DNA from: Dermatemys mawii
Lineage: Eukaryota > Chordata > Testudines > Dermatemydidae
Direction of reading: 5' to 3'
Length of the DNA stretch: 64,000 nt
Assembly: GCA_007922305.1 (NCBI GenBank)
Contig: ML677334.1
Location: 18,646,291 to 18,710,290 of the forward strand
A program made the translations under genes and the position numbers. This document shows, piece by piece, positions 11,032 to 20,620 of the stretch. Positions within the stretch are counted from its first letter, which is position 1. Each line of letters opens with the position of its first letter. The notes beneath the pieces are model-generated. The model was given only the letters and a program-made list of their open reading frames with translations, did not search any database and was not told where the DNA came from.

Positions 11032-11155
11032 AGTGTACACTTTGACAATTTTGGCTTTAATTTGTCTGTTTCCTCTGTGTAAAAAAGGGAATAATACTCC
11101 TCTTCCTTCCTGGGGAGTCATGCAGATAATTCTTTACAAATGTTAATTAATTTAA
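11032..11155 (+). repeat. MIR-like fragment, copy B
   Basis: It shares nearly all of its sequence with 5616-5737, including 'aaaaaagggaataatactcc' and 'attctttacaaatgttaatt'. It lies between the gag and reverse-transcriptase remnants of the gypsy element and so postdates that element or arrived with a rearrangement. Confidence 0.6.
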
Positions 11156-11259
11156 GCAACTAGGCTTGAGCCTACACACATGTGAGGTGTTTGGTCTCAT
11201 TAAGATGATGTGTGTGATGGGGGGAGACACACTATAGAACCAGAGATGAAAGTATGAAT

Positions 11260-12072
11260 AGCATCATATGAAGATGTATTCACAGGAAATGGGTAACACA
11301 CAAGTTACGAGAAGATGCAGAATGGGTGGTACATGCTCCATGGAAAGTTCCATAAGCCTTAAGAAAGAAGCTAGAGCAGGGGTCGGCAACCTTTCAGAAG
11401 TGGTGTGCCAAATCTTCATTTATTCACTCTAATTTAAGGTTTTGCGTGCCAGTCATACATTTTAACATTTTTTAGAAGGTCTCTTTCTATAAGTCTATAT
11501 TATATTACTAAACTATTGTTGTATGTAAAGTAAATAAGGTTTTTAAAATGTTTAAGAAGGTTCATTTAAAATTAAATGCGAAGTCCCCCAGACTGGTGGC
11601 CAGGTCCTAGGCGTGTGAGTACCACCGAAAATCAGCTTGTGTGCCGCCTTTGGCACACGTGCCACAGGTTGCCTACCCCTGAGCTAGAGCAAGAGCTGAG
11701 AAACATGACAGCAAATGGTATCATTGGACAGTAGAAGAACCAACAGATTAGGTTCATTCCTTAGAACTGTAGAGAAAAAAAAAGGAGGGGGCTATGGTTG
11801 TGGCTAAATCCTAAGGACCTGAATAAAAACAAACAAATCTCACACTTTTGCTTTCCCCCAAGTAGTGAACTATTGTTTGAGATAGCAGGACCCAAATTCT
11901 TCAGCAGATTAGGTGCATCAGCAGGAGGCTGGCAGATCTCCCTGGATGTTGAGTGCTCCAAGATTTGCTCTTTCAACACACCGTTTGGCAGATGCAGCTT
12001 CTTAAGACTGCCTTTCATAATATGTTTATCTTCAGAGGTATTTCTGGAACAAAATGCTAGACCATCTAGTTC
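11260..12072 (+). pseudogene. Gypsy reverse transcriptase remnant
   Basis: The start of the RT domain is visible as HKLREDAEWVVHAPWKVP (about 11300-11355) and continues after the hAT insertion into a block ending in KNQQIR. From 11798 an open frame reads WLNPKDLNKNKQISH, GPKFFSRLGASAGGWQISL and CSFNTPFGRCSFLRLPF, matching fingers and palm of Ty3/gypsy RT. In the first catalytic block the usual aspartate ('LDAS') is replaced by glycine (LGAS). The YxDD block is missing, because the frame is cut at about 12072 where another hAT tip begins. It is inactive. Confidence 0.8.
11377..11681. mobile_element. Short hAT element inserted in gypsy RT
   Basis: This 305-bp element has inverted tips caggggtcggcaacct and aggttgcctacccctg, and perfect 8-bp duplications agctagag at 11369-11376 and 11682-11689. 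There is no coding capacity. A second copy in inverse orientation lies at 53554-53846. Confidence 0.92.
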
Positions 12073-12297
12073 AGGGGTGGGCAAATTTTTTGACTCAAGG
12101 ACTAAGAGTTAATAACCTTAAATTGAATAAGGCCAAATCTTAGCTTCAAATAACACACCCGGATGAGAGGGACTGATCTCCAAAGGAATCTTCCCCAGTA
12201 AACCTCAGATTCAGGCAGTACTGAATAGGTGAGATGTGAAAATACAAAAGGGAATTCAAAGGCTTCTGGGCATATGGCAGAATGGGGAGGGGAAGGA
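12073..12297. repeat. hAT left tip (caggggtgggcaaa family), truncated
   Basis: It starts 'caggggtgggcaaatttttt', the tip also seen at 33579, 50370 and 60226, and then diverges within about 35 bases. The other end is not found. It interrupts the gypsy reverse-transcriptase frame. The rest, to 12297, is unrecognised. Confidence 0.5.
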
Positions 12298-12536
12298 GGT
12301 CGACCTAAGATATGCAACTTCAGCTATGTGAATAATGGTTGACTTATCTGGTGTTCTCACAGTGGCAGTGGGCTCCCCTGTCAACTCTGCTTGCTCCTCT
12401 TGGCGAGCTGGAATTCCAGAGTCAACGAGGAGCGCCTTTGGGGATTGATTTATTGTGTCTAAACTAAATGCGATAAATCGATCCCTGATAGATCAATCGC
12501 TACCTGCCGATCCGGTGGATAGTGAAAACATACCCT
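12298..12536. mobile_element. Harbinger-like MITE
   Basis: It contains 'ggtcgacctaagatatgcaa', 'gcgataaatcgatccctgat' and 'agatcaatcgctacctgccg', ending in 'gtgaaaacataccct', the reverse form of a 'gggtatgt...ac' tip. These are the blocks of a short element abundant in turtles. There is no coding capacity, and the family assignment is from memory. Confidence 0.6.
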
Positions 12537-13340
12537 AAAACATCTCCAAAGCTCACTGACTGGACAGATGTTACAGCACAAAAGAGAGTTCAATGATTTA
12601 AAGCACATTCTGACCTCAGCTCCAATGCTGTAATTTTTTGACCCAGTGTGATACATCAAACTCTCAACAGCTGCCTCAAAAGGAGCACTAGGAGCAGGAC
12701 AGTTACATGGAACTGACAGGTTGCCACCAGACATGCCAAACTCCTAAAAAAAGCCTCAGAAATTGTGCTTGTTTTTAGGCTTAATTGGCTTGTGAGTTGC
12801 TTGTTTGGCTTGTAACATGTCGCTTTCTTTCTTTATTTTTTTGATCGACTCCTGCAAGCAGGGGCAAGGCGGGGGGAGGGGAGAGTGTGCGGGGCGTACA
12901 GCAGGCCCACCACAGTCCCAGACTGCACACCAGGTGGATCTAGTCACATAGAGTGGTGGGGTTCTCAGGAATTGGCTTGTTTTGACCTTGTTTTGAAATG
13001 GCATTAGCTTGATTTTTGGCTTATTGTGAAAGTCGGGGCTCTTATTTACTGCATGAAAGTTGGCAACTGTGGTTGCTCATATACATTGAGGGCTCTAACA
13101 GCTGCAGAGATGGTGTACACACACACAAAAAGAGACACTAGGTCTGGAGTATGGGATGTACATGATTTCATGATTTTCTTGATGATTTTTTAGCTTCAAA
13201 GCAGAAAATGATCACAAACTACGGATGACAATACACAGCCTGACAATCTGGAACAAGAAGTAAACATGCATGTGAACATGGTAAGTGTCATGTACTATCT
13301 CTCCAGGCATACGGGATGAGTTGAAGCCAGAAAGATGAAA
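12537..13340. other. Unclassified; possible short element 12719-13075
   Basis: Between 12719 (aggttgccaccagacatgcc) and 13075 (atgaaagttggcaactgtgg) the ends are imperfectly inverted (GGTTGCCA versus CAGTTGCCAA), suggesting a decayed DNA element with 'gattttggcttatt'-type interior repeats. I see no gene. The gypsy protease and RNase H regions expected here are not recognisable. Confidence 0.4.
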
Positions 13341-13350
13341 TGCTGCCATA

Positions 13351-13835
13351 GTGATAAAGGAAACAAATCAATACTTCCCATCTGCCTATTCTCACTATAA
13401 AAAATTAGCTTTCTGTGATCTCAGAAATTCTCTTAAAGAGGATGTAGATTATAGTTCCACACTGATGAGAAGAAAAACATTGGAACTCATGTTCCCAGAT
13501 GCCCTTCATATGATCAAATCAAAAAGGAGAGCTAGAGAAGTTATATGTTGGCCACAGTGATAACAAAGAAATGGTGAGCAGGTGGAACTTGTCCAAAGTC
13601 TAGAGATTCCCAGCAGAAAGAAAGAACCAAAAATGTTGAAATTCCACAGGACAAAGTTGGAACTGACACATTCAGCCTGGGAAGGCCGGATCACCTGGTT
13701 ATAATAGACTACTTTACTAATAACCCAGGAGTCGTCGCACTCAAAGATGCCCCAGCAGCAACAATTCTCAGGCATATTAAATATGGATTTGCACATCATG
13801 GAATTCCAACACAGTAATAAATGACAATGGTCCAC
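13351..13835 (+). pseudogene. Gypsy integrase, zinc-binding and core part 1
   Basis: A frame from 13351 ends HMIKSKRRAREVICWPQ, matching the integrase HHCC-domain end where 'H.G..KCKRRARE..YWP' is typical. After a stop, another frame carries HLVIIDYFTN, APAATILRHIKY and FAHHGIPT, followed after a broken codon by NDNGP at 13820-13833, the second catalytic aspartate motif. Integrase joins the element's DNA to the host chromosome. The frame is cut at 13835 by the LTR that follows. Confidence 0.8.
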
Positions 13836-14960
13836 TGTGATCCTAAGAGCATCCCTTGCCCCAAGCCAGATGGCCAGGGGCTCCTGATATGCAACTCCAA
13901 ATCTCAGCTGGTCTGACCCACTAAATATACCTCACACACCGTAGTCGTGATATTTATTTATTTAATGTATCATCTGAAAACTACCACCACACTGGTCATT
14001 AATATCACTGTGAAGTGTATGTGAAATTACGGATTTTCTGATGTTATGCTTTGGAGTCTGTAACAGACAAAGGAGGCAAAACAGGTTTTTTCCAGACAAA
14101 GGAAAAAGGCAAACCTTTCTTTGACTCAGCTGTAAATTGAGCCAGGTGTGGTCAGGGACCAGGACAATGGGCTATTCATTTACATTGGAGATTGCGGAAA
14201 GATCATTTGCATCTGAAATCACAGGAGACTGCCAAATGAACACAGTGTCCACATCCTAGCGGACACAGGAAGCTCAGCCCCCAGAAGGGCTTCCTGAGTT
14301 TAAAGACAAAGATGAACTTTGGGGATATAAGGAACTGTTGGAAGAGTCTGGGATACCAATCTCCTGAGAGAACAAAAGCCAGCGCTTTTTATCTGTGAAA
14401 GATGGGTCCTCCCGCTAAAAGCAGCAAGAGAATGCTGACAACGTGGTGTGAGCAAGGAACTATGTTAGGCATAGCTATATATTGTGCTATAAAAGTAAGT
14501 TTTGGACCCTAGAAAATGTGTGTCTTGCTTTGTTTGTAATCTTTTCATATCTCTTTCACTCTTGAATGAAATCACTTAAATCTCTGTTCTTTGTTAGTAG
14601 ATCTCAGATTAAGTTTATTACAAACCATCTCAGAGCTGTGTATTAAGGTTAAGTATATAACCCCAGCTGGACTAACAAGGGGTGGTGTATACTGGCTCTT
14701 TGGAGGCAGCTCTGTTACCTCTCTGTGACTGTCCAGGAAGAGGGACTGGATGATGCAGAGGAGGGATGGTTTTGGCAAGACTTGGGACCGGAAGGGTTAT
14801 AGGGATCACCCTGCAAGGAATAACTGGGCTCGTGGAAGCCAGGTGGAGACTGTGGTGCTGTGGGCATTCTGCTGGTGTCAGGGCTCCAGGCACGGAAGCA
14901 CTCAGGGTTACAGGGTACAGAATCCCTTATTGGTCTGGGTGAGCCCCCAGAATGCCATCA
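13836..14960 (+). mobile_element. Solo LTR inserted in the integrase core
   Basis: This 1,125-bp block starts tgtgatcc and ends gccatca (TG...CA). CCAC occurs at 13832-13835 and again at 14961-14964, a 4-bp target duplication. Inside, 'gggatataaggaactg' could be a TATA region, and a T-rich 'ttgtttgtaatcttttcata' precedes the 3' part. Deleting the LTR and one CCAC puts the flanking integrase codons back in the same frame, which fixes the boundaries. No internal retroviral sequence remains. The family is probably an endogenous retrovirus LTR known from turtles. Confidence 0.85.
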
Positions 14961-15243
14961 CCACATTTCAAGAAAAAGGAATACCTGGACTTTGCTAAAG
15001 TGTACGGCTTTCACCATGAGACATTTTGTTACAAATAGCCTCAAGCCAATGAATTGTCTAATGTGGAGCATATGTAGTGAAGAACTTGCTCAAAAAAGCA
15101 GTGGATGCAAGAGAAGATCCATATTTAGCACTACTCAGCTATAGAGCTACACCAGTGCCGTGTGGAAAGTAACATGCTGAACTTCTCCACAACTGGTGTA
15201 TAAATACTCTATTACTAGATATGGAACAAAAACAAAGGATGAC
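14961..15243 (+). pseudogene. Gypsy integrase, core part 2
   Basis: Directly after the LTR the frame continues EYLDFAKVYGFHHE, and later blocks read SSGCKR and LLSYRAT in different frames. These match the end of the integrase core, where 'FA..YGF.H..SSP.YPQ.NG..E' and 'L..YR.TP' are typical. The catalytic glutamate region is frameshifted. The part ends at 15243, where a second LTR interrupts it. Confidence 0.75.
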
Positions 15244-16329
15244 TGTGACATTATATGATTAAAATGCAACCGTGTAGATTATTGTTGCTACCACTGTTAT
15301 ACAATTGCAAAAAATCTCGTACAAAGTATGTCAATTAAGATGTCGATGGAAAAGTTATGATTTGCTGAATATGATTCTTATTTGTATTCATGTACCATTT
15401 TTGTATCTGAAATTATGAATATTGGCTGTATACCTGTATTTCAATGTGTTTGCACCTGGGAAACACCCACAAGGTATTTACATCCAGTCTAGCCAGCACA
15501 CTGTGAAGGAAATGTTTAAGCTGATGTCCCATCAATGAACGCGTTGCGCCATGAAAGAAGCTTATCTCATCTGATGGACCCTCTGTGGACGTTCTAGCTA
15601 GAATATGGGTAATGGCCCCCACTATGACTTATCAAAGCATGCAAGGACATGTGATTAGACTCCATCTGGTGTGCCTATAATTTTCCATAAACTGAGACTA
15701 AGAGCTTTCCCTTCACAGGGCAAAAGCTATAAAAGGCTCTGGCATCATCTCCGTGTTGCCACTTTCCTGCTCTAATTTCTGGACTATGGACTTATACTAA
15801 TGGGAGTATTCTAACCAAGGGACAGAGGACCTTCCAAATCACTTGGAAGGAACCAGAGACTTGATTTAAGCCAGCAGTTATTCCATGACTGCTTCAAGCC
15901 TGATCCACCATCTTTGTGATTATTGTATGTATTTGATTCCTTTAACCAATTGTAACTCACCTTTCTTTCTTAAATAAACCTTTAGATATTAGATACTAAA
16001 GGATTGGCAACAGCATGATTATTGGATAAGAGCTAAGTTATATATTGACCTGGGTATGTGGCTGGCCCTTTTGGATCAGAAGAACCCTTTGGTGAATTAA
16101 ATTCACCATTAAGCCTAGTGGGTGTTGAATCCAGGACTGGAATACCTAAGGAGGCAGCATTCATGACTTCTTTATAGCCAGTGTGGTGAGACAGAAGTTT
16201 ACTTTTGTTGCTGGTTTGGTATATCTTATGGAAGAACACTCACCAGTTTTGGAGTGTATCTGCCTTATTTCTCAGCAGCTTGTCCTGAATTTAGTATTTT
16301 CAATTGTGACCCACTGAGGCACCGTGACA
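15244..16329 (+). mobile_element. Second solo LTR in the integrase region
   Basis: This 1,086-bp block runs from tgtgacatta to ccgtgaca and is flanked by atgac at 15239-15243 and 16330-16334 (5-bp duplication). A TATA-like 'gctataaaaggctc' at about 15728 and an AATAAA at about 15974 ('cttaaataaacctt') give a plus-strand U3-R-U5 order. It shares no clear similarity with the LTR at 13836-14960, so it belongs to a different family. Confidence 0.88.
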
Positions 16330-16334
16330 ATGAC

Positions 16335-16550
16335 TAAGGAGTCTGTGGTAGTGAGGAAAAGACTGGGAAAGTACAATCAGACAAAATATGATCATAAAGG
16401 AGTAAGACCTCTTCCACTGCTAAAAAATAATAGATTGACTGAGAATTTGGCAAGATGGACACTGGCCAGTGAAAGCTCCAGTTATCAAAGAGGAGTCACC
16501 TTGCAAGCAAAGCTGCCTGAGCTAAGAAATGTGTTGGCTTTCAGTTGAAA
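16335..16550 (+). pseudogene. Gypsy integrase C-terminal part
   Basis: The open frame reads ESVVVRKRLGKYNQTKYDHKG, RPLPLLKNNRLTENLARW and GVTLQAKLPELRN. It corresponds to the C-terminal SH3-like region of gypsy integrases, where 'K...QK.YYD' and 'L.PL..GD.VR......W' are typical. It continues the reading interrupted by the LTR at 15244-16329, and ends at a stop at 16546-16548. Confidence 0.65.
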
Positions 16551-16920
16551 TCCTTTCCCCTTGCTTCTGACAAGCATCTTTGTAAGTTCTTCCCTTTGTG
16601 GAAACAGCTGGCATCCCAGGAGCTTGGCTAAATACCTTCAGGTATTTGGAGGGAGCTGCCATCATCTGATACATCTCTAATGGATGTCTCTTGGGCAAAG
16701 AGTAGCCAGGGCTAGAGCTCTGCAGTTGACTGTGAACACCAGACACTCCAGACTAGGGTTGCTTTGGCTGCACTTGAGATATTGTCTAAACGCATTATTC
16801 TCCAAGGTAGCAGCAACTGAAATGGTAGATGCCGTTGTTTTAAAAACACCACCATCACCTTTGGGCGACACACAGATCAAATGCTATAACCGATTCTCGG
16901 GAATCTGAAGTTGCTTGTTC
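16551..16920. other. Unclassified, probably end of the gypsy element
   Basis: No firm feature. A 74-codon plus frame ending at 16908 contains PPSPLGDTQIKCYNRFSG, which could be the tail of the integrase polyprotein, but this is weak. Confidence 0.35.
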
Positions 16921-17042
16921 ATAGAATCATAGATGATGTGATTGGAAGAGATCTCGGGAGGTCATCTACTCCAACCGCCTGCTCAAAGCAGAACTAACAC
17001 CAACTAAATCATCACAGCCAGGGCTTTGTCAAGCCAGGTGTG
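16921..17042 (-). repeat. CR1 LINE 3' end
   Basis: It begins 'catagaatcatagatgatgt' and continues 'gaggtcatctactccaaccg', 'ctgctcaaagcagaactaac' and 'gccagggctttgtcaagcc'. This is the well-known 3' terminal part of chicken-repeat-1 LINEs read backwards; CR1 ends in ATTCTATG repeats on its own sense strand, hence minus orientation. Confidence 0.9.
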
Positions 17043-17426
17043 ACACGTAGCTGCAAAATAAATAATCCTCAAAAGATGTGGGGAGATAATGTTTGTGTTT
17101 TTGTGTATTTACATATATATGAGTAGGGTCCACAATGTAATCAACAGTCCCTGTCTATGCTGTATTCTGATAATTCAGAGATCAAAAGAACATCCTAACA
17201 TTTAAATGAATTGTAAACACGGGATATCTTGGTATTCATCTCTCTTTGAAATGTATTTTGAATGGTGAAGGAACAAGCAAATGGCCTTGTTAATTTTATA
17301 GCTAAATACCAGTGATAGTCCTCCTTCAAAGTCATGCTAATTACCTTTTGAACTCCTAACTTGTCAAAAGACATGAAATTGTATAAAAGATCCTTGGGTC
17401 CTGATTCTCTCATCTCAGATCTGTTT
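17043..17426. other. Intergenic, nothing recognised
   Basis: No gene or repeat recognised. A TTA directly before 17427 could be the 3-bp target duplication of the following Harbinger element. Confidence 0.5.
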
Positions 17427-17775
17427 AAACCTTGACTACACTGGCAAGTTTCTGCGCAGTAAAGCAACTTTCTGCACTGTGATTCCCAAGGTGTGTACAC
17501 TGCCAACCCAAATTATGAGAGGTGTAGTGCTTTCTGCGCCAGGGTTACAGCACTGCCGTGCCAGTGTAGACACTGTGGTGATTACAGCGCCGCGATTGGT
17601 CTCTGGGAGGTGTCCCACAATCCCTGTTTTTGCCTCTCTGGTCATCGCTTGGAACTCTGCCCTTAGGTGACAAACTGTCATCCCCACCCCGTACATTCAT
17701 TTGCAGATTTGAAAGTCCCCTTCCTGTTTGCTCGGTGATGCATGCAGTGATCTCAGAGCATCTTTCTAGGTGGCC

Positions 17776-18300
17776 ATGCCTGCTCCATGCACGAGGCGAT
17801 CCCCCGCTTGGAGCGATGCCGAGCTATTGGACCTCATCAGCATTTGGGGAGAGGAGGCTGTGCAGTCACAAATGTGCTCCAGCTGTAGGAATTATGATAC
17901 CTATGGACGGATTTCATGGTGCCTGACAGAAAGGGGCCATGACTAGGACACATTGCAGTGCAGGGTCAAAGTCAAGGAGTTGCGGAATGCCTACCACAGG
18001 GTGCAGAACCAAACCACCTCTCCGGTGCTGCGCCCACGAGCTGCCGGTTCGATAAAGAGCTGGACGCGATACTCAGTGGAGACCCCACCTCCACTGTGAA
18101 GGTCACTGTGGATATTTTGGTGGCTTGTGTGCCAGTCAAGAGTGGACCGAGCCAGGAGGAGGAAATTTTGGATGAGGAGGCGAGGGGGGACTCGGAGGTC
18201 AGAGTCACATGCAGCCAGGAGTTCTTTTCTGCCCCGAAGGAGGCTATCCAATCACAGCTGTCGGATGTTGGTGAAGCGCAAACAGGAGAAGAGGCTCCTG
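17776..18300 (+). pseudogene. Harbinger SANT/Myb-like protein, exon 1
   Basis: The ATG at 17776 opens a frame reading MPAPCTRRSPAWSDAELLDL, then ISIWGEEAVQSQ, YDTYGRIS and CRVKVKELRNAYHR. The spaced tryptophans and the RVK.KELR.AY helix are those of the trihelix SANT/Myb (Myb_DNA-bind_4) domain. In Harbinger elements such a partner protein helps the transposase enter the nucleus and bind the ends. There is an in-frame TAG within GHD-stop-DTLQ at about 17944-17946 and a frameshift near 18020. After it the frame gives CRFDKELDAILSGDP and an acidic segment (SGPSQEEEILDEEARG). The exon ends at 18300 with a GTAAGT donor in phase 1. Confidence 0.8.
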
Positions 18301-18741
18301 GTAAGTGGATTTGATTTTGGGAATCACTGAAGCGAGTTGTTGGGAATAGGAGGGCTGCAGAAAGCAGGTTTGTCTCTCACCTCATGCCTAGTCTGAGCTG
18401 ACAGAACAGGCTGTTGATTGACTCCTTCAGCAGTGAGATATCTTCCATAATGATTACATCCCGTGGAAAGTGTGGGGACAGGAATGATTATCAGGCCTTT
18501 CCTACGGTGCTGGGTCGTCCCAAGAGCTACGTGCTCGGTGTACAGCAGAGTATGGGAAAAGTGATTTCCCCTACCCCCACGGCTACTCACCATTTTGGGA
18601 GTCTTGTGGCTCGTGTGCTTACCTGGGATCAGCCAATTTAGTGACAGGTGTGTGAGGACTGGCTGTGTTTTAAATCACTGAATCAGTGTTTGTGTTGCAA
18701 ACAATACTGCTTCTGTGCAATGTTGCATTTAAACTTCACAG
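18301..18741 (+). other. Intron of the Harbinger SANT gene
   Basis: It starts GTAAGT and ends with 'tttaaacttcacag', a plausible pyrimidine-containing acceptor. The position and phase (1) match the intron in the two other Harbinger SANT genes of this window. Confidence 0.7.
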
Positions 18742-19264
18742 AGATGACCTTGGGAGCCCAGCCTCCCTCTTTGTTATTGGCTCCACAGAATTAGAAAGTG
18801 ACCAAGAGGAACTAAGGAGGACTTTCTGCATGATGTTATGATGCACTCCGCTGCTGAGAGACAGGAAGCGAAGGAGCAGCGGGACAGTTAGGAGAGGGAC
18901 TGAAAGGAGAACATGGCTCACCAGAATGAAGCCATGAAGCGGATTTTAAATGTTATGGAGCACCAAGCAGACATGCTCCAAGCAATATTAGCTCCTCAGA
19001 CTGAACAGCTCCACACCCATCCTCCCCTGAAGTCGCTGTCTCAAACTCTTTCCCATGCTCCCCCCAGCCACCACCAACACACTCTTATCAACCTCCTGGC
19101 TCCATTCTATACCTGCGGCATCCCACTCCTCCCCCCTCACAATCCAGCACTGCTGACTCCCACTTCCCACTGCACTCAACACCTGTCCCTCTGCAGTTTG
19201 GTCCTGCTGAAGTACAGTACCTGCTGCATTGTATTCCAAAGGAAATGGCTGGATATGATACCTG
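18742..19264 (+). pseudogene. Harbinger SANT protein, exon 2
   Basis: After the acceptor the frame carries DVMMHSAAERQEAKEQRDS-like coding, broken by two stops near 18890-18900. It then reads ENMAHQNEAMKRILNVMEHQ and ADMLQAILAPQTEQLH, a charged coiled-coil typical of the C-terminal half of these proteins, followed by a proline-rich tail after HPPLKSLSQ. The end is lost because the LTR at 19265 begins inside it. It is non-functional. Confidence 0.72.
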
Positions 19265-20598
19265 TGTAAGCAGTGTCAGGATGAGCTCTACCCTGACATC
19301 TGGTGGTGAATTGCAGGAATTGCAGTGAATTGTGGAAAAGAGCTTCTCATTTGCATAGGCAAACCCACCACGCCTAGCCTGAGCTCACAGCAGCCCAAAT
19401 GGTCACTTTGGCTGCTGTGGAATCCCCAGTTTCCCTGTTATTGGGGCAGAAATGATAGTGGTGTTACTCTGATTATGTGAATCAAGGATTATGGACATAT
19501 ATTTGTTATGCACTTGTTTGTTATGATGGAGGGACTCACCATCATTTAGGTAGCACTCACTGGGCAAGGGACAGAAGTTCAAACTCACTGAATTTGAGAG
19601 AGACCATGGATAGGCATCTATTTTTGGGGGGAGGGCCTTGTCTAAGGGCCCTACAGGCCTATTGCACCTTGCCTCTCTCCACTGTGGAATGTCAGAGCTA
19701 TATTTTGATTCCATTAGGAGTCTAGATTCTGCCTGCTGAGCTGGATTCACTTTGGGTCAAGTAGTACACCTGCACTAAGGCCCCCCCTACTAAAAGCTGA
19801 AATCACTTAAGAGCGGAAATCACTGAGCACTGTGTTAAGTAGGGAGGCCTAAAGATATATTGCTGAGCAGTTGGTGGAGCTGAGCAGTTCGTTTAGCTGG
19901 CAGAGAGGAGCAGCAGACTCAGCTGAGCAGTTCCTGGGTGCTGTTCGTGTGGCTGGCAGAGAAGAGCAGAGGACTCAGCCGAGCAGTTCCTGGGTGCCAT
20001 TCGTGCGGCTGCCAGAGCGGAGCAGTTGACTGAGCCAAGCAGGTCTTGGGCGCAGTTTGTGTCGCTGGCAGACTGGAGCAGAGCTGCTAATGGAGCTGAG
20101 CTGTTCTTGAGACGGCTGGCGGAGTGGCTCATTGTGAGGGTGGCAGCAGAACCCCACGGAGAGGCGGGGCAGTCGGCCTTGGATCACGTAAGGTGCCGCT
20201 TAACCTGGCCCTCCATTTGTACCCAGGTTGGGAGGTTGAACTCTACAGAGACTTTTGGGGTTGATGGACTCAAGAGCCAAAGGGAAGGACACAGCCCATT
20301 TGCTTGTGCGGGGGGAGCTTCTGGTTCGTGGTTTGTTTTATGAATCCTCTTTGTGGTGTTTCCCCAATAATACCACATTGTTTCTCTCTGTTATTAAAAG
20401 GCTTTTGGTACACTCAGAGTCTGTGCTTGCGAGAGGGGAAGTACTGCCTCTTAGAGGCACCCAGAGGGGTGATATATGGTTGTCCTAAGTCAATGGGTGG
20501 GGGCTCGAGCCGGTTTTATATTGTGTTATTAGAATGCAACCCTTGGATACTGAACCCAGCCCTTGTTGCTGCCAACTCTGATGGGCAGAAGGGTTACA
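19265..20598 (+). mobile_element. ERV LTR (gammaretrovirus-like)
   Basis: This 1,334-bp block starts TGTAAG and ends GTTACA, i.e. TG...CA with inverted tips. The 3' part contains 'ttgctgagcagttggtggag'-type repeats (19861-20110: several copies of 'gagcagtt...gctggcagag') and a T-rich 'tgtttctctctgttattaaa' near 20380. A perfect tRNA-Pro-type primer-binding site follows four bases later, so this is the 5' LTR of an endogenous retrovirus or a recombinant with little interior. No gag, pol or env is visible after it. It truncates the Harbinger SANT exon. Confidence 0.85.
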
Positions 20599-20602
20599 TT
20601 TT

Positions 20603-20620
20603 TGGGGGCTCGTCCGGGAT
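20603..20620 (+). promoter_or_regulatory. Retroviral primer-binding site, tRNA-Pro type
   Basis: tgggggctcgtccgggat is identical to the 18-nt primer-binding site that murine leukaemia-type retroviruses use with tRNA-Pro. It sits four bases after the LTR end, at the expected position, and establishes plus orientation. Confidence 0.93.

Larger units (their letters stand above)
10000..16560 (+). mobile_element. Decayed Ty3/gypsy retrotransposon, multiply interrupted
   Basis: Remnants appear in the correct order on the plus strand: gag (10.0-10.75 kb), reverse transcriptase (11.26-12.07 kb) and integrase zinc-binding, catalytic and C-terminal parts (13.35-13.84, 14.96-15.24 and 16.33-16.55 kb). 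Between them sit a MIR-like piece (11032-11155), a hAT element (11377-11681), short elements (12.07-13.07 kb) and two solo LTRs (13836-14960 and 15244-16329). The element's own LTRs are not recognisable. Many stops and frameshifts make it a fossil. Confidence 0.8.
17427..19264 (+). mobile_element. Harbinger element 1, SANT-gene side only
   Basis: The left tip is 'accttgactacactggcaag', a decayed form of the 'ggcttgtctacact' terminus. It is followed by 'aagcaactttctgcactgtg' and 'agcactgccgtgccagtgta' repeats and then a SANT/Myb gene of two exons. The element is cut at 19264 by an ERV LTR, and I cannot find its transposase or right tip beyond that LTR. Confidence 0.75.

Noticed and set aside
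12933..12940. atctagtc as the right target duplication of the hAT tip at 12073
   Set aside because: The bases before it do not form a hAT right tip, so the 7/8 match to atctagtt is probably chance.
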